A DNA stretch of 64,000 nucleotides from Rachicladosporium sp. CCFEE 5018 (Eukaryota > Ascomycota > Dothideomycetes > Cladosporiales > Cladosporiaceae): positions 1,151,865 to 1,215,864 of the forward strand of contig KZ111144.1 in the NCBI GenBank assembly GCA_002077045.2, given 5' to 3'. The notes beneath the pieces are model-generated. The model had not been told where the DNA came from, searched no databases, and saw nothing but the letters and a program-made list of their open reading frames with translations. A program made the translations under genes and the position numbers. Shown piece by piece: positions 21,401 to 32,303 of this stretch (position 1 is its first letter; every line of letters begins with the position of its first letter).

Positions 21401-21718
21401 TGCACCTTATCGCAGATATGCTTTGACCACTGGGCGAATCCCTTCGTGCATGTCGTCTCCTCGATGGTAGTGCTGGTCGTCGACTGCATCACCTAGCAAT
21501 TCATGGGAGTTCAAAATGTCTGCCGCAGACAGCTCCACCAAGCCCACATTGTTACCGCAATGCGCGTACGTCACCGTGGCGTTTGCGTGACCTCCAAGCA
21601 AGGCATCGGCTCGAGTGAGCCGCAAACAAGTGAGGATGTGCTGTATTGGGCTTTTGTTTAGGCGTAAAGTATAGTGGTCTGTTTTGACCACTTCATAGGG
21701 TCTCAGGTTCGACGGAGA
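21401..21718. other. Short spacer between the membrane-protein and LCAT-like genes
   Basis: About 320 nt containing the membrane-protein promoter and the LCAT-like 3' end. A 94-codon minus frame (21407-21691) is open in both arms but begins with GTG, and 6 of 8 arm differences change an amino acid, so it is probably not coding. Confidence 0.5.
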
Positions 21719-24376
21719 TCAGGGCTTCTCTCCGCAGCCCACGCCCTTCTTCCTGGCAATATGTATAGCATTCAAGCACCGTCCCACAGCTTCAAGATCA
21801 CCCAGCAGAGTGACATGACCTCGTTCGCTACTCACAATGCCGCCTCTGGCCGCATTATAGCCCTCAGGCAACATCGCAGCTCGGGCCAGCACTACACCAT
21901 CTCCACTCGCGAATGCCAGCTCATCGTAGGCATCAGCATGCTTCATGCCCTCTCTACCATCGATTTTGGCACCGTAGACAGTCGGCGTACTCTTGCCGTA
22001 TATGAGAGACATGGGCGGGTATCGATTCGAGGCGCTATATGCGGGCACGTGAGCGAGCTGCTGCTTGAAGGACTTGACGGAGGCCAGGGTGCGAGTGAGG
22101 TAGGCGATCGCGTCTGCACGAGGGATGGTGACTGTTGTAGAGATAGACGCAGGTTCGCTGTCGTGGCCACCTGAGTCGATGTTGTGATTTGCCTCGGTGG
22201 TAGCGCTGCCACCTTGCGCTGCTGAGCCGGTCCCAGGTTCGAGACCAGCAGTTGCACTTTGGTCCGGCGGCGACGTCTTGTTTCGCAGACTGTTCTTACG
22301 ACTTGGCAGTGACAGTGAAGGCAGCGCTTTCGCCATTGAAGACATGTAGCCACTGATACCGGCGGGCTCGGGTGCTTTACTTCGTGAAGGTAGCGGTCGA
22401 CCCATGCAAGGTGACAGCCTGTTGTCTGCCCAGGTCTGCGGGTCGAAGAAGTCGATCGGATACTCTTCGCCAGTGTTCTTGTCGATGAAGCACCGACCAT
22501 CGAGAGGCAGTAGAGCGTAGCTGGTCCGTATCGTGAAGTTGACCTGCGCCGTGAGGACGCGAGAACTGAGCAGTACGTCATCTCCGTTTCGCATGGGTCC
22601 AAGTATGTTCACACATGTTTTCGGCACGCCTGCGAAGACCACGCCGTTGACGAGACTAGGCTGCTGATTGATCGCGTGACGGGTGATCAGACCTCCGAGG
22701 GAGTGTGCAATCACAGTAGCTCCTCGAGATCCTGCGGGTGCATTTGAGTGATTGCACTCTAGATTCCAGAGGAACTGCTGTAATTGCCGGCTCAAGTGAT
22801 TCGGGTCGAGTCGCCAGTCGTAGCCATACTCGTGAACTCTCAGCTTCCCGTTCAATGCGTTCTCGCAGCGTCGCAAGCGCTTGAGCAAGCGTCGCGAGAT
22901 GTCGACTGGACCGATATGTGTCAGCATACCGCCCGGAATGACTTTCTGCGTTGCCAGCTCGTCGTCCTCTGGGTTCAATCCGACCTCTAGATCAACCTTT
23001 CGTATGTTTAAGCCGACCTTGATCGGTACCCACAGCTGTCGATGAGGTGCTTGCGCTGATCGCAAGATCGAACCGCGATAACCACCTAGCACGACAACGT
23101 CGCCTTCGAGGTGCGATAACGCACGATTGAAGTTCGGGTGCATTGCTTCGGGCTTACTGTCGCTCACGATCTCTTTTGCGCTCCGATACGGTTGTCTTGT
23201 GAAGGGGTCAACAGGTTGAGGACGACTCGTCGACCCATCACTGGGTAGGCTTCGATCTTGTGCGTTTGAGTCTGCGCGATCGCGAAGGAAATCAGCGCGC
23301 AAGCCAGCAATCGATGGCATGCTTGGTAACTTGATGCTAGAGTCTTGCAAGCTGTCTCGTATGGCCTTGAGTCTGCTGTTGACCTGATCCGAGACATTCT
23401 CGAACCGACTGTCATCCCCTAGTGACGAAACCCGAGATAGTGTCCTCGCTGTGGTCAATGAATCGTCTGAAGCAGACCGCCGTAGCCTAGACGTCCGGGA
23501 GCGTAGGATCTGGAGCTCAGGTCTTGTGGGAAGAGCACCCACCGTTGCTCGCGCTTCCTCAGCTTCTTGTGGCGAGCTCAAGCGGCGAGCTGATTTACTC
23601 CCACTGGCTGAGCGATAACGAGTCAATGCTGAAGTACTCCGCGTAGCTTCCGAAGTTCGACTGAACGAACCCCAAAGACTCTGGCGCTTTCGATCGGGTA
23701 TGCTGTCGTTATTGCTTCCCTGCAGACTTGAGAATGGAGACGTAAATGAGAAGTTCTTTGGCATGGATGGCAAGGATGGCAGACTCGATATCAATGACCT
23801 GGACCAGCTGACTTCTGGACCAGAGCTTGCCCGGCGACGGTTAGTGTAAAGGCCATTCTGTAGCGACTGCCTGACTTCTGCAGAGCGCTCGAACTTCCTA
23901 GGCTCTGCGCGCCACGGTGAAGGCAAGCGTTCATCTGCCTCAGGTAACGGAGCCTCAACGATGTGTCTCCCAGGACTGCCACCATGCGTTTGACCTTGAT
24001 CGATGTCTCCAACATTCACTGCATACCCGCCATCGTGCGGTGGAGTATCAGCCGCCGCTGCGGCCACCTCGGGATCCTCTACCGGTATGTCCTCTTCATC
24101 GCCCGCACCATCACCGAAGAAGCCGTGTGCCCTCTCGAGTGCAGCAGCTTTTTCGATCGCGGGAGTCTTGGGTGATGCTAGACGCGTCTGCTCACGGCCA
24201 ATGCTCACATCCAGCACTCGTGCTTCTTCTGTGGGAATTCTTCGAATCTCGCCATCATCGTCGGATGAAGTCGCTCCGTCCAACAGCAGGGAGTTATAGC
24301 CAATACTTGCCAGTGCACTGCTCCGCTCGGTCTCAACCGCGTGTGGACGGGCTCGAGCTTGCAAGTCGCGCACCAT
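21719..24376 (-). CDS. LCAT/PDAT-like alpha/beta-hydrolase
   Basis: 885-aa single-exon protein. The first roughly 400 residues are low-complexity, Ser/Arg-rich and probably disordered or membrane-associated. From about residue 440 a hydrolase domain follows (GDVVVLGGYRGS, then WVPIKVGLN). It includes YDWRLDP and the nucleophile elbow ATVIAHSLGGLITRHAI with Ser about 559, a signature of the lecithin:cholesterol acyltransferase/phospholipase group. Its C-terminal half resembles fungal LCAT-like lipases acting on phospholipid acyl chains; the substrate is not deducible. The start is the ATG at 24376; the frame extends ten codons further only through a GTG. The mirror copy retains only the last 143 codons. 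Confidence 0.8.
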   Translation of the reverse strand: MVRDLQARARPHAVETERSSALASIGYNSLLLDGATSSDDDGEIRRIPTEEARVLDVSIGREQTRLASPKTPAIEKAAALERAHGFFGDGAGDEEDIPVEDPEVAAAAADTPPHDGGYAVNVGDIDQGQTHGGSPGRHIVEAPLPEADERLPSPWRAEPRKFERSAEVRQSLQNGLYTNRRRASSGPEVSWSRSLISSLPSLPSMPKNFSFTSPFSSLQGSNNDSIPDRKRQSLWGSFSRTSEATRSTSALTRYRSASGSKSARRLSSPQEAEEARATVGALPTRPELQILRSRTSRLRRSASDDSLTTARTLSRVSSLGDDSRFENVSDQVNSRLKAIRDSLQDSSIKLPSMPSIAGLRADFLRDRADSNAQDRSLPSDGSTSRPQPVDPFTRQPYRSAKEIVSDSKPEAMHPNFNRALSHLEGDVVVLGGYRGSILRSAQAPHRQLWVPIKVGLNIRKVDLEVGLNPEDDELATQKVIPGGMLTHIGPVDISRRLLKRLRRCENALNGKLRVHEYGYDWRLDPNHLSRQLQQFLWNLECNHSNAPAGSRGATVIAHSLGGLITRHAINQQPSLVNGVVFAGVPKTCVNILGPMRNGDDVLLSSRVLTAQVNFTIRTSYALLPLDGRCFIDKNTGEEYPIDFFDPQTWADNRLSPCMGRPLPSRSKAPEPAGISGYMSSMAKALPSLSLPSRKNSLRNKTSPPDQSATAGLEPGTGSAAQGGSATTEANHNIDSGGHDSEPASISTTVTIPRADAIAYLTRTLASVKSFKQQLAHVPAYSASNRYPPMSLIYGKSTPTVYGAKIDGREGMKHADAYDELAFASGDGVVLARAAMLPEGYNAARGGIVSSERGHVTLLGDLEAVGRCLNAIHIARKKGVGCGEKP

Positions 24377-25627
24377 AGTGAAGGACTGGTCAGATGACCA
24401 GGGCACTCAATGCCGATGCTGACCAAAGCGGGAATTCGCATACCATTCGGACGAGGGTGTCGACTTTCATGAGGTGTATACAAGTGATTCCATTGCAAAT
24501 GACAACAGATATCGGATTCGCTCCGCGGGACGACTTAGCTAGGTGAAAGGTACGAAAGATTGCCTAGACTTTCTCGAACGCAGAGATGTAGACAGAGGGC
24601 TTGCAGAATCAGCTTTGAATAAGTCGGAAGGTGCCATGGTGTCTGCTGTAACGAAGTCAACAGGAACAACCTTCGACAGCATGTTCATTGCTCTGCCACA
24701 TGGCACATGCATGCAAACAAGAATCTCGCCAAGATGTCATCGCTGCACGGATCTGCCGGCAGACGTTGGGGCTGCATGACACGGACGCGTGCTATATCCG
24801 AGACCCGAGACATGGAGTTATTCTCCTGGCATGATGTGTGCATCTACATAGCAGCATCTATAGAGCAGCGTCCACCCCCCAACGTCTTTAGTCGAAGCGA
24901 TTGTCCCGATCGATAAGGTTGATCAAAGACTGGATCTCAAGCTTCCAGACCCAAATGCTCTATTCCACAGCGATCCTCCAACGACATAATAAGCTGCGTG
25001 GCGATCAGCACATCGCTTCATCACCGCAGCCGACGTCAGCGCTGCTGGCGACGAGGTCAGAAAATCCTTCAATGCCGGAAGTCGAATGGGTGAGGTGATG
25101 TGTTGCCCATATGGATTCCCAAGTCACAAAGTGGTCCTGCACTGCGGCGGGGGGTATTTCACCAGTACGTAGTGGTCACGGCCTCACTATCTATGTTGAT
25201 GTGATGCAAGACAAACAGGCATGCGACACTGAGTACGTAGATGCGTGACCCTGGGAGAGCCGCCGATGAGGCGTAAGTAAGTAGCAGAGGCTTGCTCTCA
25301 CCTTGCCCGCACTGTCTCTAGCTCGCTCTTATGGCTGCGATAGTACAAGCATAGGGAGGGTGTAAGGTTTTCAGGGAAGCAGAGCTAGCTGCTACTCATA
25401 GCTCGTGACGTCGGACTACCAAAGCGTCGCTGGCGAGACACAATTCGACCATGATCTCGAGACTCGGTCGGTACCTTCCTCGACCTGGAATTCCAGCCCT
25501 TGGCCGAGCATGAGAACTACGGCACTTGTCTTCGAAAGCTTTCATAGTCGTCCGCCTGATCGAGAGACTCACCCAGATCGCTCAAATCCTCGAACCCGCC
25601 AAAAGAGTCTGTGTATTTCAATGCGGT
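24377..25627. other. Intergenic region in the single-copy spacer
   Basis: About 1.25 kb between the 5' end of the LCAT-like gene and the 3' end of the central HET gene. It is A/T-richer than the flanking genes. Only short frames occur, with no recognisable feature. Confidence 0.5.
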
Positions 25628-28114
25628 TCATTCGAGATATAATCTGTGCAAGATTGCATACGCAGACAAGTGTACGCGAGTCGCACTCGAGATCACGGCA
25701 TCGAGCGTCACTCTGCCAAACGTCGGAACTCTCTCGGGACCACTGTTTCGCGATTCTGCATCTTCCGTGTCAAGATCATGTCTAGTGATCGTTTCATTGG
25801 CCGTCTCGCTCCGGAAACCACCGGACGCACCTCGGATTATCCACTGAAAGATCAATGCATCTTCGCTATCCCACAATAGGGTGAAGGCGGCGAAGGACTT
25901 GCTAGACCATTCGAAGACTTCGCGAATGTCAGGGTTGATATCAAGCATCGGCCATCTATCTTCGGCGCAAGAATCAGGCTCTCCGCAGTGACAAACGCCT
26001 CGGAGACTCGACGGCGCGCGACACACAGGTTTGAACAGAACAGCTTGGCCGACGATGCAATAGACCGAGCCTTCGACGGGCAGCACATCGCCGACCGTTC
26101 GCTCCGTCGACCGTAGCACTAGGCCATAACCGGATCCGATTGAATCGATTCCATAGTATGTGACAATCCAATCCCCTTCCCAAGCTTCACTGCAGCATAA
26201 ACCCCCTAAAGTACCGTGGACTGCCAGAATCGGTTTCGGTGCCGGCAAGCCGAGTTCTACCACACAACGGGATCCAAACCGGGCAGTCGCTGCTTCGGCA
26301 ATAGCCAGTTCAGCATGATTCATATTGCATATACCGCGGCGCACTTTGATGCAGCCTGATGGACTTTCGCGGACAGCATGACATTCGCTGTCGCTCATCG
26401 TGTACTTTATCAAGTTGGACTTTCCTGGCACAGCAGCCAGGGTCGCATCACTCAGCCGAAGCCACGGGGGAGAAATTTGTTCCAACGCCTCTGTCGTGAC
26501 CTGCACTGTGTACACCATAGGCTGTGCATCGGGGGTTTGACGTCGCGCAAGATCTCCAAAGCGGGAGACTCGAGATGACCATAGTGATAACATTTCGGGC
26601 TCACCATCATTTAGCTCTAGAGACCTCATGACTTGAGCAGCATACACTGGAACCCCTCGCCACAGGAGGCTTGAAAACGAGCCAATGTTCACCTATCCGT
26701 GGTTCCGGTGGGTCGAAACATTGCAGCAACGCCATCGCAAGCGTGGCGCTGTCGTCAAGTAATCTGGTCTTATCGGACCAGAGTGTGACGGCCAGTCTAT
26801 GAGGCCCAAAACACCGTACACCTTGTCGCGGACATCCGAACATAGGCAATCCTCAGTAGCGGCCATGGTACTCCGCATTCTGCCATTCGGGTGCTTTGGA
26901 ATCGTGATCTCCATTGAGGAATCATACATCCAGGCATTTATGCGGTACATGTGTGAACGTTTGATCGCATTCCGCCTCTGGTTTCGCACGCGATCATTTT
27001 CATCCGGACCTTCTCGTGTGTGAGACCGGCAGCAGACGTCACCATCAGTCGTAGCGTCAGCAACAACAGCACTTGTCAACGGCTTCTCGGTGCGTCGGTC
27101 GGTCGCTAGCACACCGTGAGAGTAGTCTGCGGAAGCAGGGCGAGGAATCGTAGGCACACGTGGACTCTTGGAAGTGGAGCAGACGTCCCTGCAGAAGACT
27201 GACAAGAGAGACCAACCCACGGCTGCATGCAGTCCACATGTCACTTCAAGACGGGATGCTCGCACCATTTCTTGCACTACCCAGAGACGCTGCCAGTATG
27301 GGTTACTGATGAGCCGTTTCAACGCCAACAGTATTTGATCTTGTGTATCATCGGTAAGCGTGCGATGCCAATCGTACCAGCGACATCCATCAAGATTGTC
27401 AGACCCTCGGGCTGAGAAGCCTGCAAGACCGTCTGCGAGCTCCTTGTCCTGCCATTGATAATCAACAGCTCGAGTACAGAACGAATATTCCATACTGGTC
27501 TTGAAATGATCCTCAAGCCAGTACGGTTGCACCGATGCTCCTGGAATGCCGTAGGATTTTGTAGTCGGCGAAATGTTACGATGTATGCGATTGCTGAGGT
27601 ACTTCACTTGCTTGCGTAGGAAGCCCATGTAGGCGTAGATTTGGTCAACCAAAAAGGCATACTCTTGACTTGGTTGCATGCCCAACCAGACTAGAACGCA
27701 ACTTGCCGAAGAGAATACCGAGCCAATGATCTGCGCCTGTGCGCTTTTCTCAGCCGCGTCGGCCTGACTGATGTAGATCGCGTCGATCCAGTAATGACTA
27801 CGGACGTCTGAAGCATTATTCCGTCTCCCAGCAGGCTCCCAATCTCCAGACGCGAGCCGGTGCAGTGCGTTGTAGCAATTTCGACCGACGTGTATGACTT
27901 CGCCATCGACACTGATGGTAGCCTCTGCAGTCCCAGAACCCCATGCATAAGAAAGAGCTACAAACGGAGGAGCCTCGGTCAGCTGCCAAGTGGAAAGGCT
28001 AAGCAAAAGAGGGCTAGCATGGTCCTCGAGCGTCCTGGGGAGGAGTGTGATGAGACGAATCTCGGTCTCTGGATCATAAAGGCGCTCGTACGTATAGTGT
28101 GGCTTTCCGGACAT
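25628..28114 (-). pseudogene. HET-domain protein gene with one frameshift (spacer)
   Basis: A long HET-family gene. The ATG at 28114 starts MSGKPHYTYERLYDP; then PPFVALSYAWGS, HYWIDAIYISQADAAEKSAQ, VLVWLGMQ and PYWQRLWVVQEMVRA follow in order, with VYGVLGLIDWPSHSGPIRPDY near the end of the domain. At about 26735-26750 the frame then changes: the expected DDSATLAMALLQCF continues in another frame with no room for an intron. A 46-nt intron (26647-26692, GTGAAC...TTCCAG) then restores a long C-terminal frame to 25628. The gene is otherwise well preserved, so the frameshift is recent or is a sequence error. Confidence 0.75.
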
Positions 28115-28691
28115 GTTTTCGATAATTGAGAAGTACCGCCCATCCTGATGCGAGCGTCGATAGCTTCTCCTGCGGTCACAGTAACAAGATTTGTTCTGAA
28201 GTGCCCGCGGAAGACAGTGCTACATTCGGGTCATGTATACGTCCAGCTGTCTTGTCGGATGGATCCAGGCGTGTCTTCCTCTCCTCACTGCCCTTGGAGT
28301 CGCTCTTCAAGACGCTTGACACTCGTAATCCGAGCACAGGTTCAGACGGGTGACTACACCAGATTGTTGGCCACGAATTAAGCATGTCGTGGTAATCTTG
28401 CGCAGTTTTGTGCCACGTTATGCATTGTACATGTCTCTCGCAGCAGGCACGGCGATCGGGCGGTGTCTGCAAGCAATGCGGCTGTGCACGCATGCAGGTA
28501 CATGTATCGTGCGCTTGAGTTTAGCCTGAAAGCCTGAGGCAGGATCTTCAAAGGCAGAAAAATCTGGCCCCGTAGTGACCCCTGGTATTGGATGGCGCAA
28601 GCTCGCTCGGCTCAAGCCATGTAGGGGTATGCGGTACGCAGACTGTATTGAATGCAGACTTACTCTGTTGGCCCGATACAAGGCATGGCGT
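28115..28691. other. Intergenic region, HET gene to SGF29
   Basis: Promoter side of the HET gene and 3' flank of SGF29. A minus frame at 28418-29245 is an out-of-frame shadow of SGF29. No other feature seen. Confidence 0.5.
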
Positions 28692-29858
28692 CTACCTATC
28701 ACCCAGCACAAATCTCCTCTCAACATCCTGTGACGTTTCGCTTGTCTCCCCATCAAACAGCACTTTGACAGACTGCTCACCGTCCTTCGCCTTCCACGCC
28801 GCGCTGATAACGCCCTTATAAAACGTAGTCGTCTCGGGGTACAGCGCCATGACCTGCTTGCCTTGTGGCAGATCTGGTAGCTTTGCATTCGACACCGGAA
28901 TCTGCATGAGCGATGATACTGAAGCGCGGAATGAGTTCGACCCGCTGTCATTGAGTCGAGTGAAGCCCGTAGCTTTCCCACCACCAGGTATGGGCTGTGC
29001 CGCAGTGCTGTCCGTGTCGATATCCTGTACTTCGTAGCGGCGTTGCTTTCCCTCTCCAATGACAGCAGTGACTTGGCAGACGATGCCTTCGCCGCCAGAC
29101 TTCTCGTCCTTGTAGCGGTAGAACACCGTCTCACCTGTCTTGAATGTGATGCGGCTGGCTGCTCGTGCTGCTGCAGAGGGCTGACCAGCCGACTTGCCTC
29201 CACCGCCTGAGGCGCTTTGCGCTGTGTCAACGCTGCTAGCAACACTTTCTACCCCGTCTTCGATCTTCACGCTCGTTTCGCGTGTAGCTGGAATTGAGCT
29301 GGCGCGCGAAGACTTCTCCTTCGCAGCGAGTCTGTTGATCTGGCTCAAGGATACACGGGGTGAAGGCGCAGCCGACACATCGTCTGCGCCATCCTCTGTA
29401 GCCGCCACAGAATTGGTACCCTTGCTGCCGTTCTTCTTCGGCCTGTCTCGAGCGACTTTGCCACTCGCCACGCGGTCCCGCTGCGCAGTCGGAACAGTAG
29501 CTGCAAATGCCAGTTCAGCGCTCGAAGCCTCCCTAAGACCAGCGAGAATGTTGATGCTGTCGAGTACATTCATATCGCTCGAAGATCCAGAGATAAGATG
29601 CTGCACTTCTTCGCAAATCTTGACATTCTCACGGTACAGATCTTCGAGTCTATTGTCGAGAGACGCTTCCGGGGACTTGTCCGCTTGAATGAGGTCGGAT
29701 TGCTGAATCTCAATGTCCAGAATCTCGTTGCCAATAGAGTTTGAACGCGTGACCATATGATCAATCTCGCGAGCTTTGTCTTTGATGCCCTTCCAGAGAC
29801 GGCGTTCTTCGTCGGCGTCCTGATTGTGGTTCGCCCGTGGGCGGCTTCGTCCGGACAT
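28692..29858 (-). CDS. SGF29: SAGA complex subunit Sgf29, tandem Tudor
   Basis: 388-aa homologue of Sgf29, which reads H3K4me2/3 through a C-terminal tandem Tudor (SGF29C) domain and anchors the SAGA acetyltransferase HAT module. The N-terminal 110 residues are helical/coiled coil (ERRLWKGIKDKAREIDHM). A Ser-rich linker follows. The double Tudor begins about residue 240: RITFKTGETVFYRYKD, YEVQDIDTD, then VMALYPETTTFYKGVISAAW, whose YPxTTxFY pattern is diagnostic. It ends SQDVERRFVLGDR, as family members usually do. There is no intron; ATG at 29858. Confidence 0.92.
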   Translation of the reverse strand: MSGRSRPRANHNQDADEERRLWKGIKDKAREIDHMVTRSNSIGNEILDIEIQQSDLIQADKSPEASLDNRLEDLYRENVKICEEVQHLISGSSSDMNVLDSINILAGLREASSAELAFAATVPTAQRDRVASGKVARDRPKKNGSKGTNSVAATEDGADDVSAAPSPRVSLSQINRLAAKEKSSRASSIPATRETSVKIEDGVESVASSVDTAQSASGGGGKSAGQPSAAARAASRITFKTGETVFYRYKDEKSGGEGIVCQVTAVIGEGKQRRYEVQDIDTDSTAAQPIPGGGKATGFTRLNDSGSNSFRASVSSLMQIPVSNAKLPDLPQGKQVMALYPETTTFYKGVISAAWKAKDGEQSVKVLFDGETSETSQDVERRFVLGDR

Positions 29859-30392
29859 GTCGAGGTGGTAATGCCGGATTCATTCAATGGAAGTGGCGCT
29901 GTTACTACGAGAGGACAGGCACAGCCATTATGTAGGACTTCCAAGAGTAAAGAGTGCGTGTCAGCGACTGCCCGCAGTCATCATTGACTTCCAAATACAC
30001 GATCGTGCTGTGTCGAGTCTATACTTATGGCATGAAGCCATAAAGGGGACTTGGTTCCATTGGAAGCAGGAGGTTGGCTCCTGGCTTCCTCACTTCGGCC
30101 GAGACGGGCCCGAAAACGCCGAGCAGATCAATGCGCCTGGATACAACAACCACAGGAGCGTTGAACACACATCTCACTTCGTTTTGTCAGTGCCACAGCA
30201 TTGCACGAGTGTAGAACTCCAGATGTCCCACAAAAATGCCACCCATCTGCTGTATCAGAGGCCCGAATCTTGTGCTGATCTGAGAGACCGCCTCTACGTT
30301 TCGAAAGTCTATAAACTGATCCATCTATCTTATAATCACCGATCTATCCAAAATGAGATTCAATCTGTCGAATCGGGCATTTCTATACACGC
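29859..30392. other. Intergenic region, SGF29 to phosphatase
   Basis: SGF29 promoter and phosphatase 3' flank; A/T-rich around 30300-30360. No feature recognised. Confidence 0.5.
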
Positions 30393-31772
30393 CTACAGTC
30401 CGGGCGGTCTTGAAACCGCACCCATCACCGCAGGCTGCCCCAGATTAGCCCTGCATTCTTCCTTCCAATTCCGTGGCGTCACCGCATCGGCAGCTTCTTT
30501 GAACGCGCGCAGTGTACAGAACGACTCGTCTCCTTCAAGATGTCTGCCGGCAGCTCTGCAGTACGGTACCGTCATCGGTGTGTCGTTGTAGCGGACACGC
30601 ACGAAATGACCATCGAGTGAAGACTGCTGTGTCGGCGTCATCTCTGCTACTGGCGTGCGAGTCGCAGTCGATTGGGTAGATGCAGGCGCTGAAGAAAACA
30701 ATGATGACCACCAGCTGCCGCCACTGCCTGTTACCGATGGCGTCTGTGCTGTCGCTGACTTGGTTTGGAACAGCTCAAATGCGATCGATGACGTGTAGGG
30801 TGGCCACTTCGCAGTGTTCACATCATATGCGCCGAGCGCAGCCAATGCCGCAGCGAGGGTGGTGTCGTGGCAGCCCGAGAGCGAGATCTTGAAAGACTCC
30901 TCCGTGCTCGAGCTACCTGACTTTGCGGTGCTCTGCGCAGCCTTGACAAAGTTCTGCGTCAGATCACCCACAAGTGCGCCAATGCCCAGCTTTCTGTACT
31001 CGCTGCTCTCGGTGTAGCCCACGAACCACTCCTTCACGCATACACTATCGATATTTGCGCGCACCTGGTCATCGTAGAACTCGCTCGGTAGCTTGGTAGC
31101 TGGTCCATGGGCCAGTGTGGCGTTGATAGTGTCCATAACACCACTGAGGCGTGGGTGCGAATCGACCTTCACAATGGGCGACTCTGCAGGCATGTACTTT
31201 CCAATACGCTTGTTGATGTAGGCGAGCTCAGGCGATGGATTCCAGATTTGCGCAGTCCGATCTGCGAATGCCTTCGCAAGCTCACCAAAGCGTTTGCATG
31301 CACCCTCATTAGGGAACAGCGTTTCGTCCTGGATGGCACGCTGCACGATGACGGGTGGTGGCAGTTCGGCACTGCGCGAGGTCGGCGGGTAGAGTCCTCG
31401 GAACGCTTGTTGGGTGCTCTCGAGTGCTCTGGGAATGGGTGTCGCGCGGAGGTAGACCGCAGACGAAGACTTGGCGTTGAGCAGACTGGGCAGAAAGCCA
31501 AGCTGGCCTACATAGAGACTTCGTAGTCGCTCGCCGAGCGCCAGCGTAGTCTCGCGACCACGATCAGTCAGTTCGCCCGGTTGACAGATCGAATGCACTT
31601 GACCCTTCGATGTCTGAGTGAGGGCAGGGCTGTCCGATCCTGATGTCGGATTCAATTGACGATCAAATACCTCCAGTCTTCGCCTCCAGGCCATAGTGTC
31701 CCACGAAGAGTCTGCAGACATGACTGCAGACTTCATCTCATTCGCAGCTTGGCAGTATGGCCAGTAAGCGGC
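30393..31772 (-). CDS. Histidine acid phosphatase family protein, 5' end lost in gap
   Basis: 459 codons of the C-terminal part plus the stop. The visible sequence includes GELTDRGRETTLALGERLR (the region after the missing RHG motif), YLRATPIPRALESTQQAFRGLYP and the catalytic SGCHDTTLAAALAALG with the HD pair, then FVRVRYNDTPMTVPYCR near the end. It resembles the lysosomal acid phosphatase/ACPL2-like branch of the histidine acid phosphatases. The N-terminal catalytic RHG block is not in the window because the N run starts at 31773. The truncation is due to assembly, not biology. Confidence 0.85.
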   Translation of the reverse strand, partial: AAYWPYCQAANEMKSAVMSADSSWDTMAWRRRLEVFDRQLNPTSGSDSPALTQTSKGQVHSICQPGELTDRGRETTLALGERLRSLYVGQLGFLPSLLNAKSSSAVYLRATPIPRALESTQQAFRGLYPPTSRSAELPPPVIVQRAIQDETLFPNEGACKRFGELAKAFADRTAQIWNPSPELAYINKRIGKYMPAESPIVKVDSHPRLSGVMDTINATLAHGPATKLPSEFYDDQVRANIDSVCVKEWFVGYTESSEYRKLGIGALVGDLTQNFVKAAQSTAKSGSSSTEESFKISLSGCHDTTLAAALAALGAYDVNTAKWPPYTSSIAFELFQTKSATAQTPSVTGSGGSWWSSLFSSAPASTQSTATRTPVAEMTPTQQSSLDGHFVRVRYNDTPMTVPYCRAAGRHLEGDESFCTLRAFKEAADAVTPRNWKEECRANLGQPAVMGAVSRPPGL

Positions 31773-31872
31773 NNNNNNNNNNNNNNNNNNNNNNNNNNNN
31801 NNNNNNNNNNNNNNNNNNNNNNNNNNNNNNNNNNNNNNNNNNNNNNNNNNNNNNNNNNNNNNNNNNNNNNNN
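31773..31872. other. Assembly gap of exactly 100 N
   Basis: One hundred consecutive N, a conventional placeholder for a gap of unknown size. The sequence to its left ends inside an acid phosphatase gene read on the minus strand. The sequence to its right begins inside the LCAT-like gene read on the plus strand. Open frames that run through the N (30393-32348 minus, 31656-32303 plus) are artefacts of joining the two contigs. Confidence 0.99.
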
Positions 31873-32303
31873 CGTCTATCTCTACAACAGTCACCATCCC
31901 TCGTGCAGACGCGATCGCCTACCTCACTCGCACCCTGGCCTCCGTCAAGTCCTTCAAGCAGCAGCTCGCTCACGTGCCCGCATATAGCGCCTCGAATCGA
32001 TACCCGCCCATGTCTCTCATATACGGCAAGAGTACGCCGACTGTCTACGGTGCCAAAATCGATGGTAGAGAGGGCATGAAGCATGCTGATGCCTACGATG
32101 AGCTGGCATTCGCGAGTGGAGATGGTGTAGTGCTGGCCCGAGCTGCGATGTTGCCTGAGGGCTATAATGCGGCCAGAGGCGGCATTGTGAGTAGCGAACG
32201 AGGTCATGTCACTCTGCTGGGTGATCTTGAAGCTGTGGGAAGGTGCTTGAATGCTATACATATTGCTAGGAAGAAGGGCGTGGGCTGCGGAGAGAAGTCC
32301 TGA
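31873..32303 (+). CDS. LCAT-like hydrolase, 3' fragment cut by gap
   Basis: The last 143 codons and stop of the second copy of the LCAT-like gene. Apart from the final residue (Ser here, Pro in the other arm), I see no amino-acid difference from the left copy over this stretch. The catalytic Ser region would lie beyond the gap. It marks the innermost point of the duplication that can be seen. Confidence 0.85.

Larger units (their letters stand above)
1..22142 (+). repeat. Left arm of large inverted duplication
   Basis: This segment recurs in reverse complement at 31873-54432. Mirror sums of paired gene ends stay near 54015-54053 through the inner part and reach 54399 at the outer helicase, so indels accumulate outward. 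LHS1 differs at roughly 35 of 1043 residues between arms by my count; a 285-nt test stretch (21407-21691) has 8 differences, half of them transversions. Gene order, strand and intron positions are preserved. The inner end is set by the assembly gap, not by a visible biological junction. Confidence 0.95.

Noticed and set aside
21407..21691. 94-codon frame open in both arms, ending 6 nt before the membrane-protein ATG
   Set aside because: Starts with GTG with no in-frame ATG, and 6 of 8 differences between arms change the amino acid, unlike the neighbouring genes.
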